From NCBI RefSeq assembly GCF_002099425.1, contig NW_018343964.1, positions 4,152,501 through 4,216,500 on the forward strand: a stretch of 64,000 bases of DNA. The letters run 5' to 3'. The DNA comes from Phascolarctos cinereus. Lineage: Eukaryota > Chordata > Mammalia > Diprotodontia > Phascolarctidae. The position numbers and the translations under genes were made by a program. The notes under the pieces were generated by a model. It did not search any database and was not told the origin of the DNA. It was given only the letters and a program-made list of their open reading frames with translations. Shown piece by piece: positions 1 to 11,259 of the stretch. Position 1 is the stretch's first letter. Each line of letters starts with the position of its first letter.

Positions 1-350
1 TGCCACTAGGATCAAATATAAACTCTTCTATTTGCAATTTAAAGTTCTTCACAACTTGTGCCCTTTTCCAAGTGTCTTTTATGTTACTCCCCTGCACATT
101 GGAGCCATGCTGGCCCCTTTGCTGTTCTTCATTTATGACACTTCACTGCCCATGTCAGCACTTTTGCATTAGCTGCACCCCAAGCCTGGAATGGTTTTCC
201 TCCTCCCCTCCTCCACTTCTTAGAATCTTTATCTTTCAGGCCTCAGCAAAAAAGACCACCTTTTGCAGGAAGCCTTTCCTGGTTCATGTGTGCCCTGCCC
301 CATTCCTCTATGCTCACCCCAAGGTGGCCAGAGACTAACATCTCTGATAC
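1..350 (+). mobile_element. L2 LINE fragment (ORF2 C-terminus)
   Basis: Matches the L2 ORF2 C-terminal part in sense: a gcctggaatg block near 184, then caggaagcctttcctgg near 267. It is cut by the window start. The 88-codon frame here is an L2 remnant, not a host gene. Confidence 0.75.
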
Positions 351-629
351 TGGTTTACCTCAGACCAGGAAAGAATAAACAAAAGAGAGGCAGACAAAAC
401 AGAGGCCCTATGCATGTCCTAACACATGGCAGGTGGTTTGGGAGAAAAGGCTGACCTTTGTTGTTATGTCTCTCTTATAGTAGTTCTTGCCTCATTAGCC
501 ACCAGAGATGAGAGAACTGGTCTATTCAAGAGCCTTTTGTATATACCCTCAGTTACAACTTATCAGGCAGTGAAAAAGTGAAAATGTTAAACTAAGATGA
601 AACTATAAGAAAAGAGCTATGTATTCTGA

Positions 630-950
630 AAGAAAGGGGCCTTCCAGCATGCACTGGGAGAATGGGGGAGAGGTACAATGAGGAAATTATCTCACACAAA
701 AGAAGGAAGGGCAGAGAGGTGGTACAGTGGATAGAGCCTTAGCCCTGGAGAAAGGAGGACTTGGGTTCAAATGTGGCCCTCAGACCAAACACTTGACACT
801 TCCTAACTGTGTGATTCTGGGCAAGTTACCTAACCCCAGTTGCTTAAAAAAAGAAGGACGAGCTTATGTGCAAGGAAGAGCTTTTACAGTGGAGGGGAAT
901 ATGGGTGAGGAGTTGGGCAATGCTTGAACCTCACTTTCTCACTCTTTCAA
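630..950 (+). mobile_element. HAL1/L1-type 3'UTR fragment, split by a SINE
   Basis: The blocks aaattatctcacacaaaag (685-703) and cttttacagtggaggggaa (881-899) are the same as in the HAL1-like element near 10410-10460. A WSINE1 copy lies between them. Confidence 0.6.
709..849 (+). mobile_element. WSINE1-type SINE
   Basis: Diverged copy: gggcagagaggtggtacagt head, ttgggttcaaatgtgg B-box-like part, gggcaagttacctaacccc body and a short A tail. An aaagaagga repeat at 698-706 and 850-858 may be its target duplication. Confidence 0.8.
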
Positions 951-1004
951 TTTTTTTTCATCCTAACATAATTAATTCACACCTGTGCCCTCTGTCTTTG
1001 CAGA

Positions 1005-2545
1005 CTTTTTCTAACTGACCTAATAATGATAACGATCCTAGGAATTACATGTCTTATTTTTCCACGTAGGAATATAAACAGTTTGACTTAATTGAGTCTC
1101 GTGCTTAACTTTTTGTGCTTTTCTCGAGTCTTCTGTTTGCATGTCAACTTTTCTACTCAGCTCTGGTCTTTTCGTCAGGAATGCTTGAAAGTCCTCTCTT
1201 TCATTAAATATCCATTTTTTTTCCCCTGAAGGATTATGCCCAGTTTTGCTGGGTTAGATTATTCTTGGCTATCACCCTGGTTCCTTCAACTTCCAGAATA
1301 TTATATTCTAAGACCTCCACTCCTTTAATGTGGAAGCTGCTGTATCTTTTGCAATTCTGACTGTAGTTCTGTGATATTTGAATTGTTTCTTTATGACTAC
1401 TTGAAATATTTGTTCCTTGACTTGGGAGTTCTGGATTTTGTCCATAATATTCCCAAGAGTTTTAGTTTTGGAATCTCTGCCAGGAGGTAATTAGTGGATT
1501 CTTTCAATTTTTATTTTACACTCTGGTTCTAAGATATTGAGGCAGTTTTCTTTGATAATTTATTGAAATATGATGTCTAGGCTGTTTTTTTTTTTTAAAT
1601 TATGATTTTCAGGTAGTCCAATAAATTCTTAAGTTATCTCTCTTCAATCTGTTTTCCAGGTCAGTTGTTTTTCCAATGAGATTTTATATTTTCTTTTATT
1701 TTTTCATTCTTTTGACTTAGTTTTATTGTTCCTTGATATCTTTTATAGTCATTAGCTTCCTCACTAACTCAATTCTAATTTTTAAGAAATTATTTTCTTT
1801 AGTGAGCTTTTCTACCTCTTTTTCCATTGGGCTAATTCTGCTTTTTAAAAAGTTTTTTTCTTCACTGAACTTTTGTGCCTCTCTTATCATTAGGCAAATT
1901 TTGTTTTATAAAATATTATTTTCTTCAGTAGTTTTTGTGCCTCTTTATACTAAGCTGTTAATTTTCTTTTTGTAATTTTCTTGCATCACTCTCATTTCTT
2001 TTCACAATTTTTCCTTTATTGCTCTTTTCTCTTTCTTTCAACTCTTCTAGAAATTCTTGTTGGGCTTGGGTCCAATTAGCAGTTTTTTCTTAGAGGCTTT
2101 AGTTGTAGCTGTTTTTACATAGTTGTCTTCTTTGGGGTTTATATCTTGGTCTTCACTGCCACTTTAGTAGCTTTTTTGTGGTCAAGTTCTTTGTTGTTTG
2201 CTCATTTTTTCCCCAGCCTATTTCTCGACTTTGAACTTTATGTAAATTTTGGTCTCTGCTCATCTAGGGGTGGGGGAGGGGCTGTCCCAAGCTTCAGGCT
2301 TTTTTATGCTGCTATTTTCAGACCTCGTACTGGGGATCTTGATATTTCCAAGGTGACACGACCTACAAAGAGGTGTAGTCACTGCTCTCCTAGTCTTCAC
2401 TCTGGTCCTTACCCAGGAAGGGCCTCTGCTCCTATGTGATGAAAAGCAATACTAGCACCTCAGGGCCCTTGTTTCCCTTGTGATGAAAGTGATACTGCTC
2501 CTTGGGCTGTGCTCCCCTGTGACCCAAAGTGGTACATGTTTGTAA
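1005..2545 (-). mobile_element. L1/HAL1-type LINE, 5'UTR and ORF1 part, degraded
   Basis: Read on the minus strand from 2545, it has the 5'UTR segment shared with the copy at 41883-43391 (gcttgggacagc area, near 2295). A coiled-coil ORF1 relic follows (2100-1650). The ORF1 C-terminal block (acccagcaaaactgggcat area) is near 1250 and post-ORF1 sequence runs down to 1005. Many stops and frameshifts are present and no ORF2 is seen. Confidence 0.7.
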
Positions 2546-2985
2546 TGGAATATTGCTTTACAAATGAATGACCAATATGTAGAATTCATATGGGAGTATA
2601 TATGTGTATGTATACACACATATACATGGATGCTATATGAAGAAAGCAGAACTGAGAAAACAATGCACAAATGACTACAGAATTATAAATGGAAGGACTC
2701 AAAAAAAATGAAACTGAATGTATGTAATTATAATGGCCAAACTTGGATGAAGAGAGGAGATAAGAAAGCCACCTTCCTCCTTTCTTTAAAGAAATAGCAA
2801 ATTATGTATGTGGAATATTGATGTACTTGGTTGATGCATTTACTAGTTTTTCTGAACTGTTTTTCCTTCATATTTAATTTTTTTTTTTGTTATGAAGGAA
2901 GGATGAGTAAGGGGACATTAACATATTTGGAAATAAAGGTGATTGAGAAAACAAAATATATCTATTAAGAGTAGAAGAAAGTCAA
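2546..2985 (+). mobile_element. L1-related 3' end (+)
   Basis: Plus-strand L1-type 3' terminal pattern: tggaatattgc, gcagaactgagaaaacaat, a block near 2728-2800 (taatggccaaacttgg), then tctgaactgtttttcctt and a short A-rich end. It abuts the minus-strand element to its left. Confidence 0.55.
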
Positions 2986-2994
2986 ATAGAGAAA

Positions 2995-3135
2995 ATTGTA
3001 TCTTAACAGTAAAAGGGAACTACTAGAGATTCTTCAGCAGGGGAGTAATATGGTCAGATTTGTGCTTTAGGAAAATAATTTTGGCATCTGTGTAGGGGAT
3101 GAATTGCAGAGTTGAGAAATTGGATGCATGGAGAC
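2995..3135 (-). mobile_element. L2 fragment (antisense)
   Basis: The agcaggggagtaatatggtc pattern (3037-3056) is the antisense of the L2 ORF2 C-terminal region. Confidence 0.6.
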
Positions 3136-3595
3136 TAATGAGGAGGCAAGGGCTGGTCCAAACCTCTCCTTGTCTCAAACTACCTACATTGTCACCTTCT
3201 CCTCCTCAGCCGGCAATCTCGCCTCATACCCAAATGTTTCTGGCTCTCTGTCTTCCCTAATTTCACACTTCCAATCATCATAGCATCATTTGCTGTCCTC
3301 CTATCCCTTTCTCCAGTCTTGGAGAATAAAGTGGCCCTTTTCATGGCCGATTCCAACCCCTCTACTTGTGCACTTGATCCCATCCCCTCCTGTTTTCTCA
3401 AAATAGTTTGCCCCTTCAGTTATCCACTCATTTTTCTCTCTAGTTCTCAACCTCTCTTTATCCACTGGCTTTTTTCTTTGCTGCCTATAAACACAGCTGA
3501 CTCTCCTCTACTCTGAAGAAACAGAACACTTGATTTGACTACTATCTACTTCATTCACTTGTTCCATTTCACTCCTCTTCATAGAAATGGGGAAT
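3136..3595 (+). mobile_element. L2-like LINE ORF2 fragment (+)
   Basis: The C/T-rich sense strand includes the tgcacttgatcccatcccct block (3369-3388), which corresponds to the LDPIP motif of L2/CR1-clade reverse transcriptases, N-terminal to the RT core. L2 and CR1 cannot be separated with certainty. Confidence 0.5.
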
Positions 3596-3599
3596 GAAA

Positions 3600-3745
3600 G
3601 GGAATAAACATTTATATAGCGCCTACTACGCATCAAGCACTTTTACAAAGATTGTCTCATTTAAGCCTCACAACAACTCTTTGAGGTAGGTGCTATTATT
3701 TTTCTTGCTTTCTAGTTGAAGAAATTGAGGCAAACAGAGGTTGTC
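3600..3745 (-). mobile_element. MIR SINE (antisense, partial)
   Basis: The antisense MIR core is clear: a gcgcctactacgcatcaagc block, then gtctcatttaagcctcacaa and gaggtaggtgctattatt. Confidence 0.75.
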
Positions 3746-3749
3746 ATTT

Positions 3750-4420
3750 GCAGGGAAGGCGCTAGCATTGAGGGGCACTGGGAAAGGCTTCTAGCAAAAT
3801 ATGGGATGTCAGTGGATTTTAGCAGAGATTTGAAAGAAGCTGGGAAGCCAGGAGGCAGAAGTGAGAGGGGAGAGTATTACAGGCATTAGGGACCAGCCAG
3901 TGAAAAAGCATGCAGTTGGGAGATAGAGTATTGTGTATGAGGAACAGCAGGGCAGCCAATATTGCTAGATTGTAGAGTATGTGTAAGGGGATATAGTCTA
4001 AGAAGAGGCCAGGTTGTTAAGGTCTTCACATTTCAAACAGAGGATTTTACATTTGATTCTGGAGGTATTAGGGAGCCATTCCAGTTTTTGAGTAGATGGG
4101 AAGTGATATGATCAGACTTGTACTTTAAGAAAACCACTTTGGCAGCTGAGTGGAAGATAGATTTGAGTGGAGAGCCTCGGGTCAGGGAGACCACCCAGGA
4201 AGCTATAGCAGTAGTTCAGATGTGAGGTTGAAAGACTATCCCAGAGCAGTGACTGTGTGAGTAGAGAAAAGAGACAGATGTACAGAGATGTGTTGAAAGG
4301 ACAAGACTTGGCAATGAATTGGATAGGTGGAATGGGTGAGTGAGAAACTTGGAATTATACTGAGGTGAGAAGCCTGGGTGATTGGGAAGTTAATCCATTC
4401 AATTTTGGAGCTCTCTTCCT
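3750..4420 (-). mobile_element. L2 LINE fragment (antisense)
   Basis: Long antisense L2 ORF2 C-terminal stretch. The landmark blocks are gatatgatcagacttgtact (4105-4124) and cagggagaccacccaggaag (4183-4202). Confidence 0.75.
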
Positions 4421-4464
4421 GCAGCTGAATAATTTTGATTAAAGACTGAGTGTAAACTTAGTTG

Positions 4465-4975
4465 CTTACTTTGCTTTGCATCAGTTCCTGTAAGTTTTCT
4501 AGGTTTTTCTGAAGTCTATTTGCTCATCATTTCTTATAGTACAATAGTATTCCATTATATTCACATACCACAATTTGTCCATTCTTCAGTTGATGGGAAT
4601 CCCCCAGTTTCCAATTCTTTGCCACCACAAAAAGAGCTGCTATAAATATTTTTGTACATGTAGGTTCTTTTCCCTTTTTTGTGATCTCTTTGGAATACAG
4701 ACCTAGTAGTGGTATTAATGAATCAAAAGGTATACACAGTTTGCCTTTTGGGCATACTTCCAAATTGCTCTTCAGAATGGTTGGATCAGTTCACAACTAC
4801 ACCAACAATGCATCAGTGTCCCAATTTTCCCACATCCTCTTCAACAGTTATCATTTTCCTTTTGTCATATTAACTAATGTGATAGGTGTGAGGTGCTACC
4901 TCTGAGTTGTTTTAACTTGCATTTCTCTAATCAATAGAGCCTCAAAATATTTTTCATATGATTATAGATAAGGGG
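4465..4975 (-). mobile_element. L1 ORF2 C-terminal fragment (antisense)
   Basis: Marsupial L1 ORF2 end in reverse. It includes the complement of the tgggaatgg/tgcccatcaattgg zone (4575-4610), the tgatctctttggaatacaga block (4681-4700) and the caacaatgcatcagtgtccc block (4803-4822). It lacks the L1 3'UTR and tail at its left edge. Several stops break the frame. Confidence 0.8.
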
Positions 4976-5049
4976 CAAACTTATTTGGTCCACTATATCG
5001 ACCCCCAACCTCCACGCTTTATTTCATAATCTACTAGTACAAGCATGCC

Positions 5050-5395
5050 GTTGGGGTCATCTTGATAATTCCCTGCCATCATATGCACATCCCCTGACTC
5101 TTTTCCATCTTTCCATTATTTGCTCTGAGCATAGTAAATCAAATTTATATTACTATTCTAGAAAAGACATGTCAATATTGACTTCCCTATCAGTCAACTC
5201 ACTATTCCTGTGATTGCCTTAACTAAAATGCCTCCAGCTACCATTTTCCTTTATGTATTGTTTCCCCTTATTGGAATATTGTTTTCCTCTATTGGAGCTC
5301 CTTGAGGGCTGAGACTGAATAATTTTGTTTGTTTGATTTTATCCCTAGTGCTTAGCAGAGTACCCAGAAATAGTAAATGAGTAATAATTGCTTTT
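5050..5395 (+). mobile_element. L2 3' end (+)
   Basis: Typical L2 terminal run: ggagctccttgagggctgag (5296-5315), then tccctagtgcttagcagagt (5342-5361). Confidence 0.7.
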
Positions 5396-6185
5396 TTTAT
5401 TCTTTCATTCATTCAATTTTCCTCTTCCTCCCTCACAAATCACACCCAAAACTCCAAGCTCTAGGCTCTATTTAAATCGGTAACAACGATATTTCAAGAA
5501 CTGAGACACTGTCAAAGCTGAGCCAAGGCATTTGTGTATCTTACTAAGTTTTAAAATTTGTACCTCTTGTATGTTCACTGGAGATTTTGAGCCTTTACAA
5601 TAATACATGAAACTTGGCATCACCAAATAAATAAGTGCCGTGGACAGAGGGAATTTCTGGCATCAAAAATATTTTCATTTAATTTTTAACAAAATGTATT
5701 CAAGTATCTCTTGTGTGCGACCTCCCCAACCTCGCCATAGCTGTTCAGCCCTAACTAGCTGTATAACCCCTTCAAAAAGGGCCTACCATGTGCAGAACAC
5801 TGTGCTTAACAGGAAGTAATGGAAAGTAATTAAAATACTCCAGAGGAGTGATGAATTATTTCTCTTCATTATTTCTTATGCCATTATTCCAGTTTATTCT
5901 TTGGAACCAGTTTAAGTAAGACATTGCATTTCAGATTGGCTCTTAATTTAAATAATGACTGTTGCCATGGCGTTTATTGGAGACATTCCCTTTTCCTACT
6001 AATACTGAACAAGACCTGAGGGGTCTTGGCTTTCTTTTTCTGTTATTAAAGAACATGAAACAGCTGCCCTCTTGTGGGAGTTTTTGGGAATAATTGAAAA
6101 TAGTTAATTCCTTAGGGCATTATCTACCTGGTCCTTATTTTAATGCAGGTTTTGAATTTAAAGGCACCACAGAGATCATTCTGTG
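5396..6185. other. Unassigned non-coding stretch
   Basis: AT-rich sequence with no repeat, RNA gene or coding frame that I can support. Confidence 0.4.
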
Positions 6186-6189
6186 TAAA

Positions 6190-6300
6190 TTGGAACAAGT
6201 AATGCCTCCTTGGGTCCTGGTTTCCGCTTCTATAAAATAAGGTGTTTGAACTAGTTGCTTTGATGTCCTTCCCAGATCGCAGTCCATGATCCAAATCTAA
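6190..6300 (+). mobile_element. MIR/Ther-type SINE 3' part with CR1/L3-like tail
   Basis: The pattern tcctggtttccgcttctataaaataagg followed by a ttgaactagttgctttgatgtccttcccag-like tail matches a CORE-SINE whose 3' end resembles CR1/L3. Only the 3' half is visible. Confidence 0.5.
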
Positions 6301-6565
6301 TCAATTCAACAAAAACAAAAAATGTGCCTCTTGTGCTCAGAGAACTAGGCTAGGTACTGGGGAAGTTAAAAAGTATAGATAAACCATTTTCCGTACCCTT
6401 ATGAAATTTATAATCTAACATAACCCTATTTATTTTACATATAAGTAAACTGGAGTTCTGATTGTTCAGCTCTGGCCCCAAGTCATTGCAAGTCTGTGAC
6501 AGAGCCAGAAGTAGACTCTTGACCTGTTGTTTGTTGTTCTTCTCCTGCCCTACACTACCTCCTTT
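6301..6565 (-). mobile_element. L2 3' end and MIR relics (antisense)
   Basis: About 6305-6425 resembles the antisense L2 tail (ctaggctaggtactgggga). About 6430-6565 looks like an eroded antisense MIR body. Both are very diverged. Confidence 0.4.
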
Positions 6566-7765
6566 AATTTACTCAGTGAGCAACCATTGTTAAGAAAACA
6601 GTTAGAAGTGTCTATCTGTGTTTTCCAACATGAAAGTACTATAGGGCACAAAATAAGGAAAACAAGAATTCACAGGCTAATGTCCCAAGGACACATCTGG
6701 AGATAAGCATCTTAAAGTTATAAATCAGAGGAGTCCATGTGATCCAGCCATTAGTTTCCAACATCCTGGAACCCGTAGCCATAGCTAAGAAGCAGCCTGG
6801 TTTACGCTTCTGAGTCATCGTCTGGCTGCATCCCTGGCCCTGTCTTCTGGTTTGGCAGAAAGCTGGGCTATTCAGATGAGTCAGGGAATGGATAAAGGGG
6901 ATTTTCAGATCACTCTCTTGGGTTCCCTTTGACCTCTTGACCCCAAACCTTGCAAAAGCTAGCTGTTTGGGTAGAATGGGTATAGTGACTAGAGTTCTCA
7001 GATTTCCTGACAGTCTTGGTTTCCAGGGAAGCAAGTGTACTCGTAAGCTTTTAAAGGCCACCAGAGGGATGGGTAATTCTCAGTCGTTTTCATCCAAAGG
7101 CCAAGTCTTGTAATTCTATCCGTTTGATTGAAGAGCTTCTTCACACTTTGTTGTGGTGTTGCTTAGGTAACTGCACTCTCCGTTTAAGTTGTTTAGGAAG
7201 GCTCCAGGCAGGGGTGAAACCTTGTGGTGGGACTTGGGACAGAACTGTAGGTAGGCAGAGGAGGTCACCCAATGGTGAAAGTGGGGGGGGTGAGAACAGG
7301 CTCTAGCTTGGTCCTTTCCAAGGGTTGCTGGTCTTCCCCAAGAGAAACAGTTGTTCCAGCTGTATGAGCACAGTCGGGACTACAGATGGTTCATAGTCAT
7401 TTACTCCCTTCTGCCATCTCCTTCGCCATCACACACAGTCGTGGCAGAGGTCATAGCACGTTGGGTCAAAGTCAGGGGACTTTGCTTAAAAAGGTTGGCA
7501 GATAAACTCCTCCTCCCACCACCTGGGGCTGGGCCTCAGTAACAAGCATCTCAAAGAGAGATTGGATGCCCAGGTTGCCCTTCAGGAAGACAGGAATTAT
7601 AGTAGTGGTGGTGGAGTGAGGATGGATAGAAAAGAAGATGAGTTCTTCCTCACCTCCTGCGTCTGCAGCCTGGAAACATGGCTTAACTGGAACATATTAG
7701 CAAGAACACTTGAAGAAAATAGGAAGCTATTGACCTATCAATATCTTCAGTTTCACAGTCAGTCT
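6566..7765. other. Unassigned stretch with a 140-codon minus-strand frame
   Basis: No repeat was recognised. The minus frame 7061-6639 (140 codons) starts MAFKSLRVHLLPWKPRLSG. It shows no domain, signal peptide or membrane segment that I can defend and matches no family I know. It is most likely a chance frame. Confidence 0.4.
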
Positions 7766-8320
7766 CCCCGAAAAAGCCTTCTATATGCCTTGACTCTTGT
7801 TTCCTCTTCCTATTGGCTCCTTAATCCCTTACAATCTGGCTTGCAACCTCACTATTCAGGTTCACTCTAAGGTTATTAAGGATATCTTCTTTGCTAATCC
7901 AATAGCCTTTTCTCTTGTCTTCATCCTTCTAGGCTTCTCTGCAGCTTTGGACACTGTTAACCACCACCTCCTCTAGACAACTCTTTCTTCTCAAACCTTT
8001 CATTAATTGCCCTGTTTCCCCCCATCTATCTGATCAGCCCTCATCACTGCTAGATCATCATTTCTGCCCCCTAACCGTGTGTATGTGTGTGTGTATGTGT
8101 GGGGGTGTTTCTCCAAGGCTCTCTGTTCTATGCCCTCTTCTCTTTTGTCTGCACATATTCTCCCTTGGTGATCTCATCTCTCATGGGTTTAGTTATCATC
8201 TCTTTGCAGATGACTTTCAGCTTTCTCTATAGCCAATCTACATTTTTCTTCTGAGTTCCAGTCTTACATCACCAGTTGCCTGTTAGACATTTCTATCTGC
8301 AAGTACCAAAGGTCCCAAGT
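7766..8320 (+). mobile_element. L2 ORF2 reverse-transcriptase fragment (+)
   Basis: Sense L2 RT region: tacaatctggcttgcaacct (7831-7850), ggcttctctgcagctttgga (7933-7952) and ttggtgatctcatctctcat (8165-8184). A GT-rich simple repeat at about 8075-8105 lies inside it. The frame is broken. Confidence 0.75.
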
Positions 8321-8324
8321 TAAC

Positions 8325-8785
8325 ACAGTTAGGTTGTGTGCTGCATACAGCACTGGACCAGGAATCAAGAAAACCCGAGTTCAAATGCTGCTTCAGACAT
8401 TTACTCTCAAGTCAATTAACCTCCATCTGCTTTAGTTTTCTTTTTATAAAATAGGGATAATACCTCCCAGGATTGTTGGGTGAATTGTTGCTGTTGAGTC
8501 ATTTTTCAGTCATGTCCATCTCTTCATGACCCCATGAAGGGTTTTCTTGGCAAAGATATGAAGTGGTTTGCCATTTCCTTCTCCAACTCATTTTACAGAT
8601 GAGGAAACCAAGGCCACCAGGGTTAAGTGAATTGCCTAGGGTCACATAGTAGGTGTCTGAGGCCAGATTTGGACTCGGGAAGAAGAGTCTTCCTAACCTC
8701 AGGTATGGTGCTCTATCCACTGTGCCACCCAAGTTCTACATAAATGCTAGCTATTATTATTGTTATTGTAAGATCAAATCAAGAC
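8325..8785 (+). mobile_element. MIR SINE split by a later SINE
   Basis: The 5' part (8325-8484) reads cactggaccaggaatcaaga and ends gggataatacctcccaggat. The 3' MIR end (atgctagctattattattg) resumes at about 8740. A MAR1-like SINE fills the gap. Confidence 0.75.
8485..8735 (-). mobile_element. MAR1-like SINE (antisense)
   Basis: Near full length in reverse: the gtcatttttcagtcatgtcc end, the ggttttcttggcaaagatat and catttccttctccaactcat core, then ctctatccactgtgccaccc as the tRNA-like head. Confidence 0.85.
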
Positions 8786-9114
8786 CTGCCACCTCCTGAT
8801 ACCAGGTCAAAGGGCCAGACTGCCTCTCTTTACTTCAAACCCAATTTTAGTATCAAAACACATGACCATTTAAGATCAATAAAAATAGACCTGGGGCCTG
8901 TCAAAAAATAGGTATAACTAAGCCTAAAGAGCCAAGAACAATCTTAAGAACAAGAATGCTTCCCGGAGTGGTTAATGTTTTTCTACAGGTAAGAATTGCC
9001 TGAGACACATGTTTTTGTTCTCCAAAATTAAACCAGTACCTCACCTGCTATTGAAGCAGTCCCCATGACTATTTTCCAGGGACATTGCATCTGGGATTCA
9101 TTCACTGATGGATC

Positions 9115-9270
9115 TCATTTTTTTCATCTCTAAGGTGAGGGGGATTGAATGAGGTAATCTTCCTGCTCTAAAGGTATGACCCCATCATGTGGCAGGGGAT
9201 TGGACCCTGTGACCTTTTGAGGTCCCTTCTCACTCTAAGATTCTGTGTTTCTACAGCTCAGTACCTTGTA
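9115..9270 (+). mobile_element. SINE relic with CR1/L3-like tail
   Basis: Reads catctctaaggtgaggggga and then gaggtcccttctcactctaa, the 3' pattern of the MIR/Ther group. The head is missing or eroded. Confidence 0.45.
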
Positions 9271-9414
9271 CTAACTCCAGTCTCTAAACTTGGATAGTTA
9301 ACACACCTAAAATGAAGCATAATAAGGAAACATTTCCTTAGAGTTAAAAATACAGGATTGGTATCATCAGAAAGGCTTCGTGCTCATCCTTTTAGCATTG
9401 ACATCATCTTTTCC

Positions 9415-9620
9415 TTCATCCCATCATCCCATCTCCTTTAGCACTTAATTATGTACTGATAGACTTTTTTCCTAGTTGCATCATGTGAGTATTTCTTGTT
9501 TCTTCCAAAGACAAGACTGTTAGTTCTTCAAGGGACTATGTCTGATACTTATTTTATATCCTGAACATCACCTAACACTTTTCTGGGCACAAAGTAGAGG
9601 CTTTAAAATACTTGTTCGTC
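9415..9620 (+). mobile_element. L2 3' end (+), interrupted by a HAL1-like element
   Basis: The L2 terminal pattern (gttcttcaagggactatgtc, 9513-9532; tgggcacaaagtagaggctt, 9584-9603) stops at the HAL1 junction. The ending atgcttgttcattc resumes at about 11148. Confidence 0.6.
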
Positions 9621-9624
9621 AACT

Positions 9625-11147
9625 GACCTGGAAAATAGATCCAGGAGAGAGAATTTAAAAATTATTGGACTATCTGAAAGCCAGGATCAAAAAAAAAAAA
9701 AGCTTAGACATCATCTTTCAAGAAATTATCAAGGAAAACTGCCCTGATATATTAGAACCAGAGGGCAAAATAGAAATTGAAAGAATCCACAGATCTCCTC
9801 CTGAAAGAGATCCCCAAAGGAAAATCCTAGGAATATATAGCCAAATTCCAGAGTTCCCAGGTCAAGGAGAAAATATTACAAGCTGCCAGAAGGAAACAAT
9901 TCCAGTACTGTGGAAACACAATCAGGATAACACAAGATTTAGCAGCTTCTACATTAAAGGACCACAGGGCATGGAATATAATATTCTGGAGGGGCAAAGG
10001 AGATAGGATTACAACCAAGAATCACCTACCCAGCAAAACTGAGTATAATCCTTCAGGGGAAAAAATGGTCATTCAGTGAAATAGAGGACTTTCAAGCATT
10101 CCTGATGAAAAGACCAGAGCTGAATAGAAAATTTGACTTTCAAATACAGGACTCAAGTGGAACATGAAGAGGTAAACAGGAAAGAGAAATCATAAGAGAC
10201 TTATTAAGATTGAACTGTTTACATTCCTGCATGGAAAGATGATATTTATAACTCATGAGACCTTTGTCAGTATTAGGGTAGTTGGAGGAAAAAAATTACA
10301 TGTATGTATATATAGATGGATAGATAGAGGGTCTTATCTGGAGAATAAAATTAAAGGATGAGAGAGGATTATATTTGGAGAAGAAGAAAGGGAGAGGTAG
10401 AACGGGGTAAATTATCTCACAAAAAAAACAAACAGAAAAGTTCTTACAGTGGAGGGGAAAGGGGAAGGTGAGAGGGAATGAGTGAATCTTATTCTCATAG
10501 GATTTGGCTTAAGGAGAATAACATACACATTCAATTGGGTATGGAAATCTGTCTTACCCTACAGGAAAACAGGGGGAGAAGGGGACAAGAGAGCAGGGGA
10601 TGATAGAGAGGAGGGCAGATTGGGAAAGAGGGTAATCAGAAGCAAATACTTCTGAGGAGGGACAGGGTCAAAAGAAAGAATAGAATAAATGGGAGGGCAG
10701 GATAGGATTAAGGGAAATAGAGTTAGTTTTTCACAACATGTCTACTATAGATGTGTTTTGCATAACTGCACATGTACAACCTATGTTGAGTTGCTTGCCT
10801 TTTCAATGAGGGTGGGTGGGGAGGGAGGAAGAAGAAAATCTGAAACCTGAAGTTTTAAAAACATATGTTTAAAAAAATGTTTTCACATGCTACTGGGACG
10901 TAAGAAATACAGGAAATGGGGTACAGAGTCTGTCCTGCCCTACAGGAAAATAGAAGGGGAAGGGGATAAGAGAAGAGGGGGAGAGATAGAAGAGAGGACA
11001 GACTAGGGGAAGGGATATTCAGAATGCAGGCCATCTTGGGGTGGGGGGAGGGGTGAGATGGGGTGAAAATTTGGAACTCAAAAACTTGTGGAAGTGAATG
11101 TTGAAAATTAAAAATAAATAAATTTATATTTAAAAAAAGATAAAAAA
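9625..11147 (+). mobile_element. HAL1-like LINE: 3' half of ORF1, long 3'UTR, A-rich end
   Basis: HAL1 elements are L1 relatives that keep ORF1 and lack ORF2. This 5'-truncated copy starts within ORF1 (ERENLKIIGLSES-like, near 9640). It carries the PDILEPEGKIEIERIHRSPPE block (9755-9810) and the ORF1 C-terminal TYPAKL motif near 10025-10045. It then passes, without any ORF2, into a purine-rich 3'UTR (10180-11100) and an A-rich tail (11105-11147). The 3'UTR holds two similar segments (10545-10700 and 10900-11050), which I believe are part of the family consensus. Frameshifts are present. The flanks cttgttc (about 9611 and 11150) suggest a worn target duplication. Confidence 0.75.
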
Positions 11148-11259
11148 AATGCTTGTTCATTCTTCAACATTTTTTGAAGAGGCACTGAGGATCTCAGACA
11201 CCCCTAGTCTAAGATGGGAGTGAGGTGGGAGGGGGAGAGGGAAAGGGACAGGAAGTGTG

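Noticed and set aside
630-2545. A single inverted HAL1 made of the plus 3'UTR (630-950) and the minus 5' half (1005-2545)
   Set aside because: Twin priming would place the inverted part on the other side, so these are best read as separate insertions.
6639-7061. 140-codon minus-strand frame as a gene
   Set aside because: No domain, no recognisable homology and no supporting splice or promoter signal. Length alone is not enough in 64 kb of AT-moderate DNA.
10545-11050. Apparent tandem duplication in the HAL1-like 3'UTR as a recent event
   Set aside because: The wording recalls the family consensus, so it is more likely an old feature of the element than a local duplication.
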